Shown one piece after another: positions 1 through 14,489 of a stretch of 64,000 nt of DNA (positions are counted from its first letter, which is position 1; every line of letters starts with the position of its first letter). The stretch spans positions 558,001 to 622,000 of the forward strand of contig NC_089431.1 of NCBI RefSeq assembly GCF_026210795.1, written 5' to 3'. Origin of the DNA: Rhizophagus irregularis. Lineage: Eukaryota; Glomeromycota; Glomeromycetes; Glomerales; Glomeraceae. The translations under genes were made by a program, and so were the position numbers. The notes beneath the pieces are model-generated. The model made no database searches. It was not told the DNA's origin and worked only from the letters and a program-made list of their open reading frames with translations.

Positions 1-2877
1 GAGATTCTTGGTGAGAAAAAGTCGCATTTAAAACGTATTGAGTCAAGCACAAATACGCATATGAATTATAAAAAGTATGAAGATGTAAGTACGCATGCTT
101 TATTATGAACATATTATTGTCAAATTTCATCAATGATTTTAAATTATAGAAAATTGAAATAGAAATATGGGGATCATATGAAGAAATTGTGGAAGCTAAA
201 AATCAATTGAATGAACATGTTCAAAGTTTGTTAGGAGGGAAAGGGTACGATCAAAGTAGAAAATATGATAAAAGGAATAGACAAGAATTTTATTCGGAAC
301 CTGTTCCTATTAAGAACAAGCAGGAGCTTGAGTTGAAACGCAAAAAAGAACAAGAACTTGAGTTAAAACGTCAAAAGGAACAGGAACTTGAGTTGAAACG
401 TAGAGAAGAACATGAGCTTGAGTTAAGACGTAAAGAATCGGAGTTAGAGGTAAAACGTAAAGAATTGGAGCTAGAGGTAAAACGTAAAGAATTGGAGCTA
501 GAGTTAAAACGTAAAGAAGAACTGGAATTTGAGTTAAAACGTGAAGAAGAACTGGATCTTGAGTTAAAACGTAAAGAAGAACTGGAACGTAAAGAAGAAC
601 TGGAGCTTGAGTTGAAACGTAGAGAAGAACTTGAACGTAAAAAAGAACTGGAGCTTGAGTTGAAACGTAGAGAAGAACTGGAACGTAAAAAAGAACTGGA
701 GCTTGAGTTGAAACGTAAAGAAGAGCAGGAACTTGAACGTAAAAAAGAACAGGAGCTCGAGTTAAAACGTAAAGAAGAGCAGGAGCGTGATGATGAAATT
801 TATTTACAACGTCCAGGTTATTCGCAAAGGTTCCCCTTCAATGAGTACTTTGTCTTTCCTACAACCGATATTCATATCTCTCGATTTATTGGAGCAAAAG
901 ATGAAATTTTGAACCCAGTACGTACTAAATATAAGTGCCATATTTGGCATGATTCAACTCTACCAGGTTCAAATGTAAGTATGATTTATTCAATATTCAA
1001 TTTCTAAATTTTAATTAAATATGTCTAAATATTTTAGTTTTTTCTTTTCTTAGATAATAAAAATTGTTGGTAGTTCAAGGGAATCTGTAGATATAGCAAC
1101 AACGCGGGTCAAGAATTTGTTCATTAAAACACTTGCAGTATGAAATATAGTTTCTTGATCATTTCAAATTTACCACTTATTTATTCTAAATTAACGAATG
1201 TATTTTTCTTTTAGTCTAGATCTATTCCTCATGCAACGCAAGTAGCAGATAGTCTCTTAGGAGTTCATCATATTGTAGAACAACCGCATGAGCCTTGTGA
1301 GATTAGAATAGCGGATCCATCAGCTCGTTTCTATCTATACTATTTACCATTTTATGAACCTAAAGTTAAACTTATTAAACCAGTTTACATGCCATCAGAT
1401 TTATATTTTGATTTTTTTCATGAGTAAGCTGTTTTTTTATTAATAGTTGTAATCCAGACTTTATTAGATAATAACACGTATAATTTCAATTGACATCAGG
1501 ATTCGTGAGTCAAATCTCAAAAGGGTCGAGGACTCTCTTCTTAGAGCTTTGGAAACTGTCCATTTATTAGATGAAGAAATCAAAATGCGTGTTAGGTACA
1601 GTATGTGTATAATAGATTATGTGTTCATAAAGTTTATTTCTTATCAAAATTATTCGCATATACAGATTTGGTCATGTGTGTTTCACGCGTATCCCTCTAA
1701 CTAAAGATTTCAATAACGATGCAACATTAACTATTAATGAACTAAATGAAAAGGTTCTGAAAAAAACTCGTACAGAATCTAAATTTGCTACACGGTAATC
1801 ATTTATAATTAATTACTATTAAGTTATCATTATTTTTATAGAAATTTAAGAATTTTTTTTTTTTCCTTAGAATTGCCACTGAAGAAAGTCAATTGATTGG
1901 GTTAATTGAGGTTCTTTCCGGTAATGATCTAGGATGTTTTGGTTCCCCGAATCGAGAATTTAAGATTCACGCAACTCGTAAAACAAATGATAAAGAGTGG
2001 CCGTGTGCTTTTGATTTGGAGCTTAGGAATGGTAATGAAAGTAAACATAAGAAGTATGATGGGAAGATCGGATTATGGAGCGCTATCATACATGATAGAA
2101 ACGTATTAGACATTAATATGTCATGTTTGGCTAAGTTAGTACTATATATATAATATTAGGTAATATTGTTTTTATAGACATTTTAAATTTATTCATTTTA
2201 AAACAACAATAGTGAATATTCATGGAAGCTTCAAATTAAAACTGCAAAACGTCTTTTTAATACTCCCCCTCAAGAAAATTTTATTAATGGATTAGAAGTT
2301 TGGTAATTAATGACTTTTGTAATACTAGAGCAAAAATTATTTACTAATAATTAATTTATATGAATAATTATATAGCCCACAAGGTCGTTTGATTTATTCA
2401 AATACTAAAGACATAAATGTAGTTTCTGTATATGAGAAAACAAAATGGAAGTACCAGTGGAATAGTGATTACATTGTAGAAATTGTTAAATACGAATTCT
2501 GGGAAAAATTATCAAAATATCATGATATTCAAGGGCTGCCAGTTTATTTGAGAGAAGAACCATTTGTTGTTTCCTATGGAGTAAATGTAAGTAAAATATT
2601 TTTAAGTTATTATTTTTCTAATTAATGAAATTCTTATTTCAATTTTATTCTTAATGTATAGTTTTACAAAAAGTCTTGGGACAATAACTTTGCAAATAAT
2701 CTTGACTTGGACGTTGGAGAAGCTCCTGAATGGCATCCTCAAGATATTATGGATGATCTTACGGAAGAAGGAAAAACAGAGGGTGTTGATGGTTTGATGA
2801 ATGATATTAAAACTTTCTTAGATGTATTAGAAAGTAAGATTCCAACGCCAGCTGAGCATGAGTTATGCGATACATAG
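1..2877 (+). CDS. KH-like repeat-containing protein, copy A (5' partial, 10 visible exons)
   Basis: Exons 1-84, 150-974, 1054-1137, 1215-1423, 1500-1595, 1666-1794, 1871-2134, 2213-2302, 2376-2586 and 2662-2877 join without a stop to 735 residues; the start lies left of the window. Every intron phase matches the paralogue at 14490-17436, which makes the model secure. Two segments look KH-like: one around KIEIEIWGSYEE (exon 2 start) and one from FPFNEYFVFPTTD to IIKIVGSSRES, each ending in a beta strand, a Gly-Ser turn and a helix. Between them sits a Glu/Lys/Arg-rich stretch of about 160 residues expected to form one long charged helix. The C-terminal half (GRLIYSNTKD, GEAPEWHPQDIMDD) is conserved with copy B but I know no name for it. 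RNA binding is an inference from the KH-like pattern only. Confidence 0.85.
319..795 (+). repeat. coding minisatellite (ELxxKRKEE) in copy A
   Basis: In-frame degenerate tandem units of roughly 18-42 bp (gagttgaaacgtaaagaaga type) encode about 160 residues of alternating Glu/Leu and Lys/Arg. Copy B has only a short charged linker at the same place, so the array expanded after the two genes separated. Such ER/K sequence usually forms a stiff single alpha helix acting as a spacer. Confidence 0.9.
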
Positions 2878-5800
2878 TAAGTGATCTCTCGTACAAATAA
2901 TTTTTTTTATTTCTCAGAATTTTTTAAAAGTTATAATCACTCACGTAATACATTCTCAGGATTCAATTCGTCATAATGCTTATAAAGGTGAATTCATATA
3001 GTTCATTCAATATCTTGTTAGTCAACATATATAATATGATATTACCAATACATATAATAAGATATTATTAAATCGTATTTACTATAAATTGTAAATTGGA
3101 AACAATATTTTTTTTATATATATATATTTAACTTATTAGATCCTTTTTAGATTCTTTTTAGATTTTTAAACAAGACTTTTTAAGCATTTCAAAACCATTA
3201 TATTTCTTTTTTCGTCATAATAATTTGTACAAAAAGAAAAAAAATTGTATTCATTATTTACATCAAATTTAAGAATAAAATTAACTGAAAAATAATGTAC
3301 AAATTTGTTATGAATTTAAAATTTCGGAATTTATCAAATACTTAATTTCAATGGGTCTAACGAGAAGCTGAATTATTACTACAAAATATGGAAGCGTAGA
3401 TGCTGAATATAAATGACTGAATATAAAAAGATTGTTCAAATTAAGGGAAGTGTTTAGATATGATAGAAAACTAAGGATGAGGAAAAGCAAGTTATATAGG
3501 GATCCTAACCACGAAATTTCCTAAATGGAACGAGACAAAGAAGTAACAGCGAAGGATAGTAATAGATGAGATAGTAACTCATACCAAATTTCTTATCAAC
3601 AATTAATTTTTTCGCTAAAAAAAATCATATTTGCATCAGTGCATGAAATTATTATTATAATTTTTTTTTTATGAAGTTTAAATCAAATAATTATTTAATT
3701 ACTAAATTCATCAGCGAGATATTACATATGAAAGTTCATGAATCTGCAAAAGGAGAAATAGGGATACTTTGAATTGCTAGAGATGCTATTCCCTTATTGA
3801 AAATCATCGAGAAAAACAAGAGGGTTATAGCTTTTTCAACGACGTAGTCATATGAAAATATACATCTATCTAATAAAGCAATCGTAAGATCACGATATAA
3901 CCTAACTAATTATATGTCTAAAACACAATAATAAAATTTTTTGTATGATTAAAAATTTTATCAATTACATGCTAAAAAATAACAACAAAAATAAAAAAAA
4001 AAAAAGATTAAAAACTAAACAAATCTAACAATTGATAATCAACTATCACTATTTTTCTTCTTTTTAGAATCTTCTATATTACACATCCAAAAAACATCCT
4101 ATTATAGAATTCTTTTTTTTCAATTATAAAATGAAAATGAAAAAAAAAAAATGAGTAATTGTTCAACTTAAAATTGATGATAATTCTATCTCAATAATTT
4201 ATCAAATAATCATATAAAGGGAAAAACGATTTAGAGAACGTTTTTTAATTTTGAAAATAATTTAATTTTTAATCTTTTTAACTTTTCAAAATATTCTAGA
4301 GTTACCTCCCATTTCAAAAATTATTTATTAATTTTCTTTATCTTTTTTATTGAGAAATCATGATTTATCAAATTTTTAAAGATTTATATTTTAAAATTAT
4401 ATATAAATTATATTTATCTTATATATCTAAAAATTTTATTTTATGTACAGTAATTCAAATTATTATGGGTTAAAAATCAAAACATCCCGAGAAATTTATA
4501 ATAATCTATGTAAGTTCATATGAATAACAATTTATTATATTAATAATTATAACTTTATCATAATTTAAATAATAACAATTAAATTGTTTTAAATCAATTT
4601 CTTCTATTAATTCAATTAGATATCTTTTGAGAAAAACTTTTACTACAAAAATTTGTTTCCTGGTTTTAAAAATGCGATTAAATAATATTGAATAATTAAG
4701 TATTGATCAAGAAAAGAGGTAAGAGCTGAAAGGTCAATTAATCTTTGACATAGAATATCTCAATGTTGCCCTTTCTACTGCTGTTAATGTTTCCCTGTCC
4801 TTTGTAGATTTTGCAAGTTACGAAACATTTTTACTAAAAATATCCTTACCATGGCAGTAATACCTATTTCTCTGCTGTGGCTGGCACGCATTATCTCCCC
4901 GCTTCTTTGCTGTGGCTGGCACGCATTTTACAATATTATTTATCCAAGGAATTTCTTGTCAACTAATGCTGGCAATTCATCCTCATCATTTCTGGCGGTG
5001 AAGTTTGTTTATGGTGGTGGTTTTGATAGAACTGCTGTGCATCGGGAAGAACATTACCTACACGTGTCTTTTGCTAAAATAAAAAAAATTAATTAATCTT
5101 AAACTATACATTCTCGGGTGAAGATGCTCACAGGCTTGGATATATCATCGTAATAAATTTGAGGGTGACAAGAAATGTCACCACGCAAGGGATAGTAATC
5201 GTCTATCTTATTCTGTTTTAAAGTAAGTGATTTGGTCGTCCTAAGAATTAAAATACAATATGAATGATCGATTTATCAAAAAAGTCTCCATCGGTACCTT
5301 TGATTTGAATCACATGATTTCCAGTGAACTGCTTTATCTTCATTACGTGAAAATTCTCTATATTCAGACGCCACTGGAACGCTTCTGGTTTTTCCTTTAT
5401 GCAGAACAATTTTTCAAAAACAACGCAAATTTAACAATAATACTTGCAAAAAAATCGATAATGAAAAATGTAAGTGCTGAATAAATAGCTATCCTTTAGA
5501 CTAAGTCCTTCTTTATGTTATCCATTATTTTCTGCAGATTCTTTTGCTCTGAATTCTCCCGATAATATACTGTCATACTAATGCATGACCAGTTCTCAGA
5601 CGTGAAATCATTGAAAAAATGCTTTGAGAGTGGATATCAGTTTTTGTGGTCATGCTTGTATACGCAAGAAGAAAATGTTTCGTAATGAAGTTGAAATACC
5701 AAATTTTGGATTTGCAATATGTATGATTCAATCAGACAATGCTCTAAGCCACAAAAAATTGTCTAATTATCCTAATACGCGCTTCCAATTTCCATGAAGA

Positions 5801-8200
5801 GGCAAAACTTCGATTTTGAATCACCCTACATAAAAGATTGTGTATAACGGTAAATTGCATATTTACATTGTGAAATTGAATTTATTAGTTGATTTATCAC
5901 CAATTCTTTTTCTTTATCATACGCCATGTGTTAGTGTATTACACACGATAAATTCAAATGCTCTTTATTGCAAACAACTCTAGCTAATCAGAAATGATAG
6001 ATGCTATCAAAAAGTGAGGGAGTATGCGGATCCTAGGCATTAATGTGAGTCCCAGCATCATGTTATTTCTTTGCTCTCCTAAGATTTTTACACCTAATTT
6101 ATTTTATCATTATTGTAACTACCCAAAAACTCTTTTATTAAACTAAATCTCTAAAATAAATTATTCTACCCATATCTACAGAATTTTAGCCTAACTATAT
6201 CGCTCTCACCCGCACAGACTATGTAAATAATATTTCTCTCAAAACTTCTTGCAGATAAATGGATTCACTAACTTGGGTAGTACCTTTTTATATAATTTGC
6301 AGTGGGTCTAAGATCTTTGGAGAAAAATTACATTATCCGTACCAAAGGTAACAATATTAATTAGGAATTACGCGTTTTGACTAATGCTAATGAGTAATAT
6401 AAATTATTCCGTGGCAATTGAGTCGATCTGATCCGCCTCCCAATTCCATTTTCGTTTCATTCCAATATCATGATCTTTGGCACTAAGGGGCTCTGGAACA
6501 ATCCTCATAAATCATTAAAGAGTCACCGACGACTAATGTTCATTTTCTGTTTAATATAAGTTGAATATTTTTGTTAAATTCAAGAGTTCCTGTTCATTTC
6601 TCAAATATATGCTAAAGGTTAAGAATGTATATCTGAAGAAGATCAAGATACCTATTTCATACACTTATAGGCCTTTAATTTATTCTCTATCAGTTGGAAA
6701 GATTTCATGCTTTTTGGAACACTATTATTAGGAATTATTTGGAAGATATCCCGGAGCAGACCGGGGTTGTTTGTTCTTGGAACCAATTACTGCTCTTCTA
6801 AAAAGCCTACTGTAAATTAGATGGATTTGAATGTTTTGCCTATAGCAAAGTTTCTACTCAATAGATGATACAAGTGAAAGCTGCAATGGTACATGACACT
6901 CCAAGTGAAGAAAAGACCATCTTTGGCTGTTATTACTGGGTCTTATGTTCAAGGACTGGATTGGGCTATTAGTAGACAGAATCGCGTTAGAGACACATCA
7001 AAAATGCTTTCATAGGAGGATCGCGCGTGAGATAAGAAACAAGCATCCAAATTACCGACCAAAGATCAATGCCGCACCAAATGGAATTCATTGAAGTTAG
7101 GTACGAGGACCTTGAGCGCTTATTAAACGGGATTTCCGACAGAATCAATCAGGAATCATTATATTAAATTCAGCAGTCAATAATTGATCCTGTATATATT
7201 ATAATTGTTGTAGTTAATCTTATCATGATAAATAATACTCTCTGGATAACACCGATATATATCTTACTTACGTCTGCAGATTTGATGGTGTAGCAGACGA
7301 TTTAGATGCCTCAACATTTTATTGGATTTATTTAAGGCATTAATATGGGAATTGGGTTTATGTGTTTCATGCAATCATTTCTGCAGTACTATACTAAATA
7401 GATAAAAGATGTTTAAAAAATTTTTAGATTAACAGTTTCTGGGATTATTAGTTTATGTAATATTCTTTAGAATTATTAGTACAATATTAAATTTGAATTA
7501 ATTTTTGATTGCTTTTAATTTTTTATTATCTATAGAGCTTATATTATAATTATTAATTAATACAGTAGTTAGTTTAGCCATTTTTGTTATTAAATAAAAA
7601 CGTACTATATTAATAACAAAATTATTTTTTTTGCAAAATTTCCTGAATAAAATGCATGATTGTTTGTGGAAAAAAGTTAATTTTAATACCATGTCCTAAA
7701 AATCTTTTATTTCCTATTATAATTATTATTACTTTGAAACAAAAAAAACATATTTTAAGATTACAATAAACATTAAGAATTGAGAATAGTTTTAAATTCA
7801 AATCAATGAGAAAAAAAAGTTTATTTACAAAATCAAAAGACTCATATTATTATTATATATATATATACATCTGTTTTCTTGAAATTTTTTCTAACATGAA
7901 ATTCTCAAAGTTAATCCATAAATTACAAACAATTAGAATAACGAAGATAATCACAATTTTTTTAAGGAAAAAATTTTAATTGAGAAAATGGTTTATTTTA
8001 AAGATTTTTCTAAATTTTAATTATGATTTAAAATATTTCAGTATCAAAACTTAAAAATAATTGTAAATTACATAATTTTATTTATTGAAAATATTACCTA
8101 AAATTACATTGTAAAATAAAGAAGAATACTAAGATATCACAAACAATTTGATTTTTTTTTTATAACTAATTTTTAGGATTATTAGAATTATTGTTTTCAT
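2878..8200. other. intergenic, no supportable gene
   Basis: A+T-rich sequence without an ORF I would call a gene. At about 4866-4925 a block with ctgctgtggctggcacgcat is present twice in tandem. About 6450-7170 is less A+T-rich and reads like badly decayed coding sequence in several frames, but I could not assign a family. Confidence 0.5.
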
Positions 8201-9412
8201 CTAATTAAAATCATATAGTAGTTGTTGATCTTGTTCTATAGGATTAAAGTTCATATTATAATATGATAATAAACCATTTTCAATGGAATTATCATTTTCA
8301 ATGGAATTACAATTTTCAATAAAATTATCTTCTAAATTGATTGCTTCATCGGGCATTTGAGATGTTAATGTAGTCAAATAATCAATATTAGATCCATCTT
8401 CATCAGTACGAGTTTCAATTTCAGTCAAGTCAATTGGAGTTAAACCCAAGAAATCAGTATCATTAATTTGCTCAGTTAATGAAGGTGGAATTGGCCGGGA
8501 AGGTAAGATATTAGAAATGTCAAACTGATCATTATTAATAGTCAAAGAAGTTGGTGATACAGAGTTATTAATATCTAAAGATGGGAAATCAGCTTCATCA
8601 GAATTTTCAAGTAATAATTTTCGTTTCTTTGATAAAGTCTTTTTATCAGTATGATATAATGAAGCAAGAAATTTTAAAAGTTTATTAAGAGTATTTTGTT
8701 GATTAAGATATTTATTATGTACTGAAATAATTTCCTGTAATAGGATTTGATTATCTCTTTGAATATTCTTTAAATTTGCATTTAAAGTCGTCTGATATTT
8801 TTTAATTGAATCAATTTCATTTAATATATAATTCATATCTCTTCTACTAGATTCTTCTACATTATGTGTTGGAATAGTTTCTTGCCATTGAACTTGATTA
8901 TTTCTTTGAATATATTTCAAAGTTGCATTAATAGTTGCCTGATATTTTTTAATTAAATCAATTTCATTTAATATACGGTTTATATCCACTTCATTTGGCT
9001 CTTGTTCTTTTATATTTTCATTACCATTCCCTTCTTTGCGAGTATTTGGCTCTTCTTTTATACTTTCATTATCATTCACTTTCCTGCGAGTAATATAGCA
9101 TAAGAGTTCCGGTTGATTACAAAGGAAATGTTTATGACCAAATTCCCATTGTTCAGATTGTTCATCAGATTGAAGTACTCCTTGTTGAAGGTGTGGTATT
9201 TTATGAAATCCATACATGTTTAATTGTCTAACGAAACTGCTAAAGTTGTTATGCTTAAAAAATTTAGGAAGAATTTCTTTTGCAAATTCTTGAGGTTTTT
9301 TTACAATAAAAGAATTACCAGCCCCAGACCAGGTAATTAAATCATTTGACCGAGGATCGCTAACCATTTTATAAAGTTTCTTTAAAAAGGCTGGCACACC
9401 TTGGTTACCCAT
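8201..9412 (-). CDS. heat-shock-factor-type transcription factor, 403 aa
   Basis: Intronless. Residues about 6-110 form an HSF-type winged-helix DNA-binding domain: VPAFLKKLYKMVSD, ITWSGAGNSF, then the hallmark FFKHNNFSSFVRQLNMYGFH and the wing/C-terminal strand QWEFGHKHFL. A basic linker follows. Residues about 143-183 and 191-231 are two copies of one coiled-coil block (ILNEID-IKKYQ-T-NA-LK-IQR-NQ), in the place of the HR-A/B trimerisation region. The tail (271-403) is acidic, Asn/Ser/Asp-rich and probably an activation region. The frame is open upstream to 9508, but that extension is hydrophobic and unlike any HSF; the Met at 9412 sits five residues before the domain and is preferred. HSFs bind inverted nGAAn repeats; which genes this one controls cannot be seen here. 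Confidence 0.92.
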   Translation of the reverse strand: MGNQGVPAFLKKLYKMVSDPRSNDLITWSGAGNSFIVKKPQEFAKEILPKFFKHNNFSSFVRQLNMYGFHKIPHLQQGVLQSDEQSEQWEFGHKHFLCNQPELLCYITRRKVNDNESIKEEPNTRKEGNGNENIKEQEPNEVDINRILNEIDLIKKYQATINATLKYIQRNNQVQWQETIPTHNVEESSRRDMNYILNEIDSIKKYQTTLNANLKNIQRDNQILLQEIISVHNKYLNQQNTLNKLLKFLASLYHTDKKTLSKKRKLLLENSDEADFPSLDINNSVSPTSLTINNDQFDISNILPSRPIPPSLTEQINDTDFLGLTPIDLTEIETRTDEDGSNIDYLTTLTSQMPDEAINLEDNFIENCNSIENDNSIENGLLSYYNMNFNPIEQDQQLLYDFN

Positions 9413-12400
9413 TTTTTCTGAAACTAAATTATTTGGAAGAATAAAATTAGGAAACAGTAAAACGAGAATAAAGGAAAGAATAAAGTATATAAAAAACCAA
9501 AAAAACATTCAAAATTTATTTAGCAGGATTAAATATAAAAAAATAGCTTGATTATATTTTATCAATCTGAAACTATATATATATGTTTAATGAGTAACAA
9601 TTTATCAATTTCAAGCTATTATTATTTTTATATATATAATGACTCAATATTACTTATGTGAGTTCATAATATTTAACTAAAATTGATCTGATCCGACTCA
9701 TGACTCATTATTGAGCATAAATTTATATAATTTTTATATTCAGTTTATTTTTCTATGATTTCCTTGTTATTTTTTAACTATATCTTATATTTTGATTTTT
9801 ACAGAAAATAAAGTTCAATAAAGTATGCTATATTAGTAATAAGGAATTGAAATAGAAATTTTAATTAAAGTTGTTGTATTAAAAATATAAACAATATTTC
9901 CTATAATTTTTTTTATGCCTACTTTAAATGGAAGAAAGATTTTTAACTGTAGAATTTCTTGTTGATTTTGATAAAAGCAAATCCATTGAACAAACACCAT
10001 TATATAAAATTGGGTTTTCTTTCACACAAACTGAAATTATAAAAAATTAATATTCCTAAAAGCAAGAAACTCAGCAATGTAGTATAGGAAAGAAAAAGTA
10101 CAAGGAATTAACTATATTTTCCTATTGGATAGATCACGTTAGTAAAAAGAGGATATATCAATAAATCTACAAGTTATATTAATTTAAATATCAATTTTTA
10201 TTAACAATTTTAATGCGCTTTCCTATAATAAATCAATATATTAGTTGGTAATCAAAGTAAATTAACCTTTTTGGATATACTTGTAATATATTAGTTAACA
10301 ATCTTTATCAAATAATTTAATTACCTAATCTAAAACTGGTAAATCTTTTTCTCATAAAAAGATTAGTCTTTACAAAAAATGCTCTTTAAATATAACAATT
10401 TTAATAGACGGAGTTTTGCGAAATAGTTAAATATGTATGAAAATATTATACCCTTAACAAGATTTTTGAAAGAAAATTAATAAGCTATAATATGCTACAA
10501 CTTATTCTACAGTTATAGGAAAGAGAAGCATCTATCCAGTATAAGTCTTTTATCTGCTAAGGTAGGTACATTTTTATATAGAATCCTTTAATTAAAGTCT
10601 AATAATAATTACAAAACTGATTCTGAAGAGCGAATATCAAATTATCAAAGCTTGTATTTACAACAAAAGCATACAGAGAAACTGGATTGGAAAGAAAGAA
10701 TGAAGAATTAGAAGTTGAATACAAAAGAATTAAAAAATCACAAGAATTTGAGTAAAGGAAAAAATAAAAAATCGCATGCAATGGTGCTCAAAAAGTTTAA
10801 AAAGAAGTAAATGATAATATTGGTTTGCAATAAGTTAATGATGAACAGAATATAATATTTATGTACCTTCTTTTTGAATTGATTTATAGAATTCAGTTCA
10901 TTATTTACTATCAATCAATTGGTTTTATTATTTAGTTTAAGACCGATAATTCTTTCTCGTGGAAAGGCCTCAAAAAAATGCATTCTTTAATTATCTAATC
11001 CAATTTGAACAATATAATTCTGAAAATATAAAAAACTATAGTGAAATTTATCATGGCTCGCAACAAAACTGTTTAGCTTGTTTCTTGAAATTTACTACAA
11101 ACTATTTTCTATATTTATTATTATCTAGGCGCTTTAGCACATTTTTTTTGGCGCTTTTTAGACTACATGTCACATGATTAGAGTCATCTTCATGATGACA
11201 ACCGATGATGACACTCTTTCTTTATTAGATGGTATTCGGTAAGTAGATATAATAATTAAAGAAGGAGAAAGGAGAAATGGACTTTCCCAACGCTATAAAC
11301 TTCAAATCCGTACCTCTTCTAGAATCACCTTAAAGTTCATCAAAAAGGTAATGAACATTATCATGTGGGACAAGCATAGTTCTTCATAATAACTAATAGG
11401 TCTATTATATCTACAAGAAGGTTTGACGTAAACTTTCTTCTTTTTATCACTTCTACAGGGTCATACCAATTAATTTTGTGATATAGATATTAAATTCATC
11501 ATCTTCTACATGAAGATATTTGATCCAAGTTCAACAGCGTTCATCAAGAGGAAGTCTAGTTTCAGCCGCTTCTTGCATAAGAAATAGGTGGTTTCTGTAA
11601 TTATTAAGTGATCATGTTCAGTCTAGCATGCATATTGTATTTTTACACCATGTTTAGACAATAATTCTTTACACTTACCATATTAATAATTTAGACTATG
11701 TGCCAAGAAAAGAGAATCAAGAAATCGGTAGTTCAGCATTTATTTCGCTTTTAGAAGAGGTTAAGTTGGACTATCAAGATGCGACCGATTTGAATCATCC
11801 TTGAACCAACAGTCCGTCTTAAGAGTGGTCCCATAATTTGTGTTTGAGCTGAATCAATTAAAAGATGAAAATTGGAAAAATCCGGTGGTAGAAAGCGAAA
11901 TTTTCCTGCTACCGTAAGTGAAGACAAGGAATATTTCGATCCTGAGATTATTCCTTCGAAAAAAAATAGCTAAAAAGATCATAATTTAAGCATGAGATCA
12001 ATCAAATTGAAGGTATTTTTCATAAATAAAAAATTCGAAGCATTTATTTACGATTTTTCTAATGTGTTCTATTTAATTTAACGCGTTCTATTTATTTAAT
12101 TTAATTCTTTATATGTATTTTAATTTATTCAAAATTATTTTTTCTTATATTTAGCGCGTACTTTTGAACTTTTTTTCATATGATCTCTTCCAATAATTGG
12201 TGTTTTGAAGTTTAGTATTCAAGATTTTTTTTTTTGGCAACATAAATAATAGGAAAGACATCTATATAATATACAAACTTAAAGTCCGATGGAAAAATGC
12301 ACCATAAACAATTTGTTTTGAAATATATACAAGAAGATATTGCTGTATAGACCGATACTATTGTAATCGGAGTACATCGCAAAGGGATAGAAGCAAAGAA

Positions 12401-14489
12401 TAATTTACGTATAGTATGTAACTAAGATAATCAGATAATTATGGTAATATATATAAATCCTATTTTAGATGATTATAGGGATGGGGACGGTTCGTTTTAG
12501 TTCCATTCGGTTCGCCGTCGGTTCCTATTAAGAAAAATATGAGCTACATGTGTCAAATTAAAAAAAAAATTTTGATTGGTTACTGTGCATTTTTTAAAAT
12601 TATAATAACTTGATAACAACATTATTCGGAGTTATAATAAAAACATTTTTAATTTAATATATATATATTTGAATTCACTACCATACGAAGGAAATATTAT
12701 CTTAAAAAATTATCTCCACTTGTTTTATGTAAACATTATTTCTTACACATATATCATCGTTTATAAATATTTCACACGAAAAAAAAAGAATGCTTGTTTT
12801 ACGCGAATAAAATATTATCTCCACATACAGTATATACGCATATTAAAGTAATCTCACGTGGAAGACGGAAATATTATCTCTGCTCATTGTTTCACACAAA
12901 AAAAATACTAATTTTGTTAATAGTGAAATTATGAGCAATGAAGATAATATTATTTTAACATATTACCAAGTGATATATCTTCTGAACCGGAAGATACAGA
13001 AATTTATATTGCGAAGCATGTACGGTAATTGCTAAAAAATAATCCACTCGCTAGTTTCAGAGTATTCCCAACAAGTGAGAATGGTATTGTATTATATATA
13101 GTGTTGAAGGATGTTGAAGGATGAGGAAATAAAGAAGCGGCGTTTCCAGATGTAAATATTTGTTTAAAAGAATACAGTATATTGCGAGAAGAAATAATAA
13201 TAATAATACTAATTTTATTTTAAGATTCAGTATTATTCAGTATTCTATGAGTAGAACCGGTGGTCGAGAATCTTTCCGAAGAATCGTTAATTTTCTTTTC
13301 TTTTTTTCTTCGCTTTTGAATTAATCCAAAATGGCGTTACCACCGATTTTTGACGTTCGGTTAGGTAGTAACAGAAAAATAAATAAGGATCAGTTAATAG
13401 TCGCAAGGCAATATGACGTTAAATATCAAGTGTTAAAGCAAATCGGATAATGTATGCGCAAATAATGAGATGAATAATAAAGTAATTAAACCGTGTATAT
13501 ATTAATTAATTTATAATCGGAATCAAATTGTGTATAGACAATTAAACGATATATAACAAAAGGTCAATATAGGATAATGAACACTTTAACGAAATGAGAA
13601 TTATAAGAAATCGGAAACAAATAGGCAGGATTTATTAACACTTAAATACAATATTACTGCCTCTATCGGCGCTCTGTAATATTCGTATATCTATCTTTTG
13701 AAAAATAAAACCAAGCACTTTTTCTCTACTGCTACCCAAAACCTTCACCATCGGTCGAATATATATCGGCTGAAATCTGGTACTATTTTGCTTATCGGAC
13801 AAATTTACCATCTGGCTAATTTTTCTTAGCCACCCATCTCTAAGCCTCCCCTATACCATAAAAATAAACTATTTAAATAAATATATATATATAAATTAAA
13901 TTAAAGATATAAAACTAATATAACCAAATATTACCTATAGCTATATATCTAAATAGTAACAATAACTAATTAAAAGAAGCCGCAGCATATTATATACTAA
14001 TAAAAGATTCCAGAACAATAGGAACAATACAAAAAGTAGACCATTGAACGTGCATGCCATAAGACGATCCCTGTAGTGTTATGAAATAACCTGATTAATG
14101 ACTAAATGACCGACCAAAATGTTTAAAATGTTTTTCATGAACACGTGATCTTTTAATAGCGCTCCGGTCGTTCCGTATAATCACACTTCTTTACAGTCAC
14201 ATTTATGAGCCGACTTCTTACGTTATTACAAAAGTCTTTGTTCTTTAAAATTGCAAACAAAAAAGAAAAAGAAAAAAAGCATTTTCCAAATTAATCCATG
14301 ATTGACAGTAATTGTTATTGTCCGTATTTTTGATAAAGGAGGCTAAACTTTAAAGTCTAGACACAGATCGACGGCAATTGTTTAACTTAATTAGGGATAA
14401 TAACCCAAACAAAATATAAATTCAGGTAGGATCCCCCTTTTTTGAACTTATCTTTTTTCTTTTTTTAATCCTCTCCTTTGTTTAAAACT
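9413..14489. other. intergenic, no supportable gene
   Basis: A+T-rich. Short open frames near 10959 and 12669 have no recognisable content. About 11100-11980 and 13250-13860 are more complex and may be old coding or transposon debris; a stretch near 11700-11815 reads ENQEIGSSAFISLLEEVKLD before a stop, with no identifiable family. The last 400 bp should hold the promoter of the gene at 14490. Confidence 0.45.

Noticed and set aside
9413-9508. Hydrophobic N-terminal extension of the HSF frame, resembling a membrane segment
   Set aside because: The HSF domain starts right after the Met at 9412; a membrane-anchored HSF would be unprecedented and the stretch is simple A+T-rich sequence.
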